A DNA stretch of 64,000 nt from Geosiphon pyriformis (lineage: Eukaryota; Glomeromycota; Glomeromycetes; Archaeosporales; Geosiphonaceae), in assembly GCA_016748015.1 (NCBI GenBank), contig JAAOMT010000523.1:343354-407353 (forward strand). Reading direction: 5' to 3'. The translations under genes were made by a program, and so were the position numbers. This document shows positions 60,701-64,000 of the stretch, piece after piece. The stretch's first letter is position 1; every line of letters begins with the position of its first letter. The notes beneath the pieces are model-generated. The model did not search any database, was not told where the DNA came from, and saw nothing but the letters and a program-made list of their open reading frames with translations.

Positions 60701-62365
60701 GACTTGTCTTTGGGCACTTCTCTAGCCAGCACTTTTCGTCTCCGGGGTGGCACTCCTATGTCTCTTGTTCTAGGTGAGCCAAGATTTCTCAAATGTGTTC
60801 CTTCGCTCAAATGCTATGGTATCGCTTTTATGGAACAGTTTTGTGACAAACATGGTGTTGCTTTCAGTTGGAAGACCTTCAAACATTGGAAAAAACTGGA
60901 TCCCTATGGTCTGGTTCCTGTTTGGTTTGATATTTCTGTTCAGTTTTTTGGTAGCATTGTTCCTTCTTTTGTGTACTCTTTCTCTGTGAGCGATCATGCT
61001 TCTCCTAATATTTGTCTTTCTCACAATTTTGGGATTGTTTGTGACAATTTGTTAGATATTGATGCTGCTGTTCACCTCTCTGTATATACAAATAGGTCTC
61101 TAAGTAGTTTGGGTACTGTTGGTATGAAGACTGGTGCTGCTGTTTTCTTTGAGAATATTGATTTGGGGTTGGGTGTGAAGGTGTCTGGTTTGGTTTCCTC
61201 TATGCTTATGGAGTTGCAGGCCATTGCTCTGGCTCTTGAGTGTGTTTCCTCTCTTTGTTCAGTGGATTTGTTCTCAGACAGCCAGGCTGCTTTGGATGCA
61301 TGCAGATCCGAATCCCTATTGGCTCAGCCAGACTTCAGAAATTGTTGTTGGATCGAGCGTTGCCACATTGCTAATGTTATTTGTGATAAAAATTTGGATG
61401 TAAATTGGATCAAAGTAAAAGGTCATTCAAGTGTCCCTGGCAATAAACATGCTGACTTACTTGCGGGGATCACTGCCTCATCTTCTTGGTGGCTGCCACA
61501 CAGAGTTGATAAATGGTTTTTAAGAGCTGGTAACTTTGCCATTTTTGGTAATTCAAGACATTTTGTTCACAATATCTTCCAGTCAATTTATTAGGTACGT
61601 TGAGAGATTGGGTCCAGTTCCCAAGTTTTGGTGGATAGTTTGCAAGATGATGTTGATTGGGCCAGGTCTGTTTTGGTGTAGCACCCGGATTCCCACATGG
61701 CTGCTGGCTTCACTAGTTTGCGTATTGCTGGCTTTCGGACTTATTTCATAAAGGCTCTGCATCATCGACTTTCTGTCACTGTGCATAAGTGTCTATATGA
61801 TAGGCTTTACCCCAGTATAGTGTGCTTATTCTGTGGTAATGTTGAGATCTTTGATCATGTTTTTTTTTGCTCTTTTGACACCGTTGGCCATGAGCATTTA
61901 ATGAACACTTATGCGGCTGTTTGGGAGGCACGCTCTGGTTTATCTTGTTCTTTTTCATGCATTTCACAGTTACTGTCCACTTGTGCTTCAAATTGTGTAG
62001 TTGGGGTGGCACTATGTAAAGGATTTGTTTTCAATAATTGGTATCGTGAATCTGTCTCTGTTTTTAAGGATCCCAAGGTGGCAGCTTGTAACATGATGTC
62101 CTTTGTGTGTGAGTTTTGTGCTGCATTCTGGGATGAAATTTGGTTGGTTCGTGTAAGACACTGGGCAGTGATGGAGAAGGGTAGGCTAATTCCTCATGAC
62201 GGCTCTGTTCCTGCCTCTGTTTCTGGTTTTTCCATGGGTCTTTCAGCAGGTGTTGTTAGATTGTTAAGGGTTGCTAATGCAATTGGCATTTGTTTCAGGT
62301 TTCGTAGGTCTTGTTTATTTTTTTCTGGTGCTAGTGAAGAGGTTTTTGTTCACATAAGTGCATAG
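57712..62365 (+). pseudogene. LINE ORF2: endonuclease, RT, RNase H, zinc motif (copy D)
   Basis: MTHLIWKIAACNVRGMNN opens it. Endonuclease motifs VTETKLRG near 57835, GGDFNEDRS near 58155 and FDTDHRAV near 58375 are intact. A 38-bp deletion around 58598 (IWD directly joined to the TFKKKWF region) shifts the frame. RT: LPDGKTAGLSG near 59222, catalytic box FVNDTIWVG (Asn codon 59984-59986). RNase H: VYTNRSLSSLG near 61080 (Asp of TDGS now Asn), MELQAIALALEC near 61210, SDSQAALDAC near 61275, GNKHADLLAG near 61440. Zinc motif CLFCGNVEIFDHVFFC near 61820-61870. Stops at TGG (58264, 58468, 58504, 59270, 60605, 61678), CAG/CAA (59131, 59626) and Arg codons. Non-functional. Confidence 0.92.
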
Positions 62366-62500
62366 TGTTGTTCTGACTGGTCTGGGTGACTGGTCACGTG
62401 TAGAAAAGACATGATTCACATCTAGTTTAGATTATTTAATGATATATTGTACTAGGTAGTGTTTGGACTTCACTCATTAAATGAAATAAAAAAAAAAAAA

Positions 62501-64000
62501 TTAATTGTTTTTAAATATATAAAAAGTTTTATTATAAATAAAAATTATAAAAGTATTATCAAATATTTATTATTAAATTATTGTATTATAAGTAATAAAC
62601 TGATTTTGGTTTTAAATAAAATTAAATTTAAAGTAAATAATATTATAGAAAACTAAACAAAAAAAAAACCAATATTAATTTTAGTTTCTAATTTGTAATT
62701 ATATCAAAACTTTTTTTTATTTATATAAATAATAATGTTTTTTTAATATAATAATGTAATTTTGCTTTAGTAAAATTTTTAATGTAATAAAAATTAGTTA
62801 AATAAAAAAACTGTTAATTTGTTTAAAATTACTAATAAATTTTAAAAGTATTATAATAAATATAGTTTAAGATTTTTTTTAAATTTGTTAAATTTGTGTT
62901 TATATTATAAATAAAAATTTGGATTTTTGTAATATTAAAGCCATATAAATAAGAAAAAATTTTAACAAATACTTATTTAATAGCTTTAATTAAAATTATT
63001 AAAAAATATTTTTTAAAAATTTTGTTTAATTGTATTTCTGTTATTTATAATAAGTTTAATGTTTTTTATAAAAATAATTTTTCAATTTTAAAAAGTACTT
63101 TAATTTAGTTTTCAATTTTTTTTATGTAAAATTAAAAAACATAAACATTTGTGTAATTATAAAATAGATTTTAATTTTATTATTAAAACTGGTAAAATTA
63201 AAATCCAAACTAATTTGACTTTATAATTAATAATTAAAGTATTTATTAATAATACAATTTAGATTAAAAATAGTTAGATATTTGTTTAGTATATTTTAAA
63301 TATTACAAATGAGTTTTTTAATATTAAAAATATTTTAATTAACAATAATAAAACAATAGTTATTTTTTTTAATCAAAAAATTAAAATTGTTTTTTTATAT
63401 ATTAATAGTTTGTTAATTTTTATTATAAAAAATTTTTACAAATATTTAGATTTTTATTTGTTAATAAATAATTTGTTTAAATCTAGTTTGATAAAATTTT
63501 TTATAAATATAATATTAACAAATTTCTTAAATAGTATTAATTGTATTACAATCTATTATTAGTTATAAATTTTAATTTAATTTTATTTTAAAAATTATTT
63601 ATAATAAGTAAAATATTTTAATTTAACAAAATTTAAAATTTAAAACCAATTTATTTAAATAAATTAGTTTATTATTTTTTTTATATGATTTAAAATTTTT
63701 TAAACAAATATAAACAAAAATAATAATATTAATTATGGTTTTTTTAAATGTTTAAAATATTTTTGGCTGACTATTTAATTATAAAGTCATAAATTTACAA
63801 ATATTAAGTTGAATATTCAAGTATTTATTACAATATTTTATAAGTTTAAATGTTAATTTTAATGATAATTTTCTGACTAAAATTATTAAAATTTTTTAAA
63901 ATATAATTTATTATTTATAACCAATATTTTTTGTATATATAATATTTTAATATTAAATATTTTAAATAATTTAGTTTTTTTGACATATTATACTTTCTAA
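62501..64000 (+). mobile_element. Fossil LINE ORF2, continuation downstream of copy D
   Basis: Plus translation, in LINE order: YIKSFIINKNYKSIIKYLL, then KLILVLNKIKFKVNNIIEN (62510-62656), matching HIESFASNKRGIIRNVLDRL and GLVLEPMEVKSKINEIMVG; VILKPYK*EKILTNTYLIAL near 62930 (IIPKLYDWDGVLTNTQPIAL); NKFNVFYKNNFSILKSTL near 63050; FINNTI near 63240 where the RT box FVDDTI belongs; INNNKTIVIFFNQKIKI near 63340; FLYDLKFFKQI near 63690; NDNFLTKIIKIF near 63860. Runs to the window end. Confidence 0.85.

Larger units (their letters stand above)
55634..62500 (+). mobile_element. LINE copy D, near full length, 7-bp target-site duplication
   Basis: TTAATTG at 55627-55633 and 62501-62507. Removing the element and one duplicate restores a continuous fossil frame (FNIYLIVFKYIKSF across the joint), which confirms the ends. 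ORF1 (55772-57715) and ORF2 (57712-62365) are recognisable end to end, with about a dozen ORF2 stops and a 38-bp deletion near 58598. 5' leader about 138 bp; A-tail at about 62489-62500. D belongs with copy B rather than with A/C. Confidence 0.94.

Overview
The window looks like nuclear DNA of a very AT-rich fungus, most likely an arbuscular-mycorrhizal Glomeromycotina species (Gigaspora/Rhizophagus type). The reasons are intron-bearing genes with short introns (mostly about 60-90 nt, up to about 240 nt), fungal families (a CYS3/MetR-type bZIP, a wax-synthase-domain acyltransferase, a verprolin/WIP-like protein, a P450, a four-repeat Myb protein) and a very large load of one non-LTR retrotransposon (LINE) family. 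The species call is inference from family resemblance.

Layout. 1-2435: 5' part of an LTR retrotransposon on the minus strand (gag, primer-binding region, 1.1-kb LTR), running off the left edge. 2436-3404: minisatellites. 3405-9209: heavily eroded plus-strand LINE (copy E). 9215-9800: an even older LINE relic. 10112-13098: 5'-truncated plus-strand LINE (A). 13110-18608: an almost pure A/T fossil LINE on the minus strand, interrupted by a dead Tc1/mariner-like element (16075-17339). 18609-25774: near-full-length minus-strand LINE (B) with a 12-bp target-site duplication, containing a 20-N gap flanked by an exact 386-bp duplicate that is almost certainly an assembly artefact. 26431-26551: a 121-bp LINE 3'-end insertion with its own duplication. 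28041-28915: eroded coding fragments. 32256-34174: cytochrome P450, frameshifted next to the haem motif. 34980-36380: a small lysine-rich ORF and an eroded gene. 37408-44197: near-full-length minus-strand LINE (C). 45344-53407: the host gene island, all on plus: Myb-like, bZIP, wax-synthase-like acyltransferase, WIP/verprolin. 55634-62500: near-full-length plus-strand LINE (D) with a 7-bp duplication. 54530-55633 and 62501-64000: the fossil LINE into which D jumped.

The LINE family encodes ORF1 (two RRM-like segments plus a CCHC knuckle) and ORF2 (APE endonuclease, reverse transcriptase, RNase H, C-terminal CCHC-like zinc motif). ORF1 and ORF2 overlap by a stop-start ATGA in all three near-full-length copies. 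None of the copies is intact, and premature stops fall mostly at TGG, CAG/CAA and CGA codons, i.e. C:G to T:A change.

The main discovery is that the A/T 'deserts' around the LINEs are not featureless. Read codon by codon they align colinearly with LINE proteins after loss of nearly all G and C. All three near-full-length LINEs sit inside such fossils of their own family, in the same orientation.
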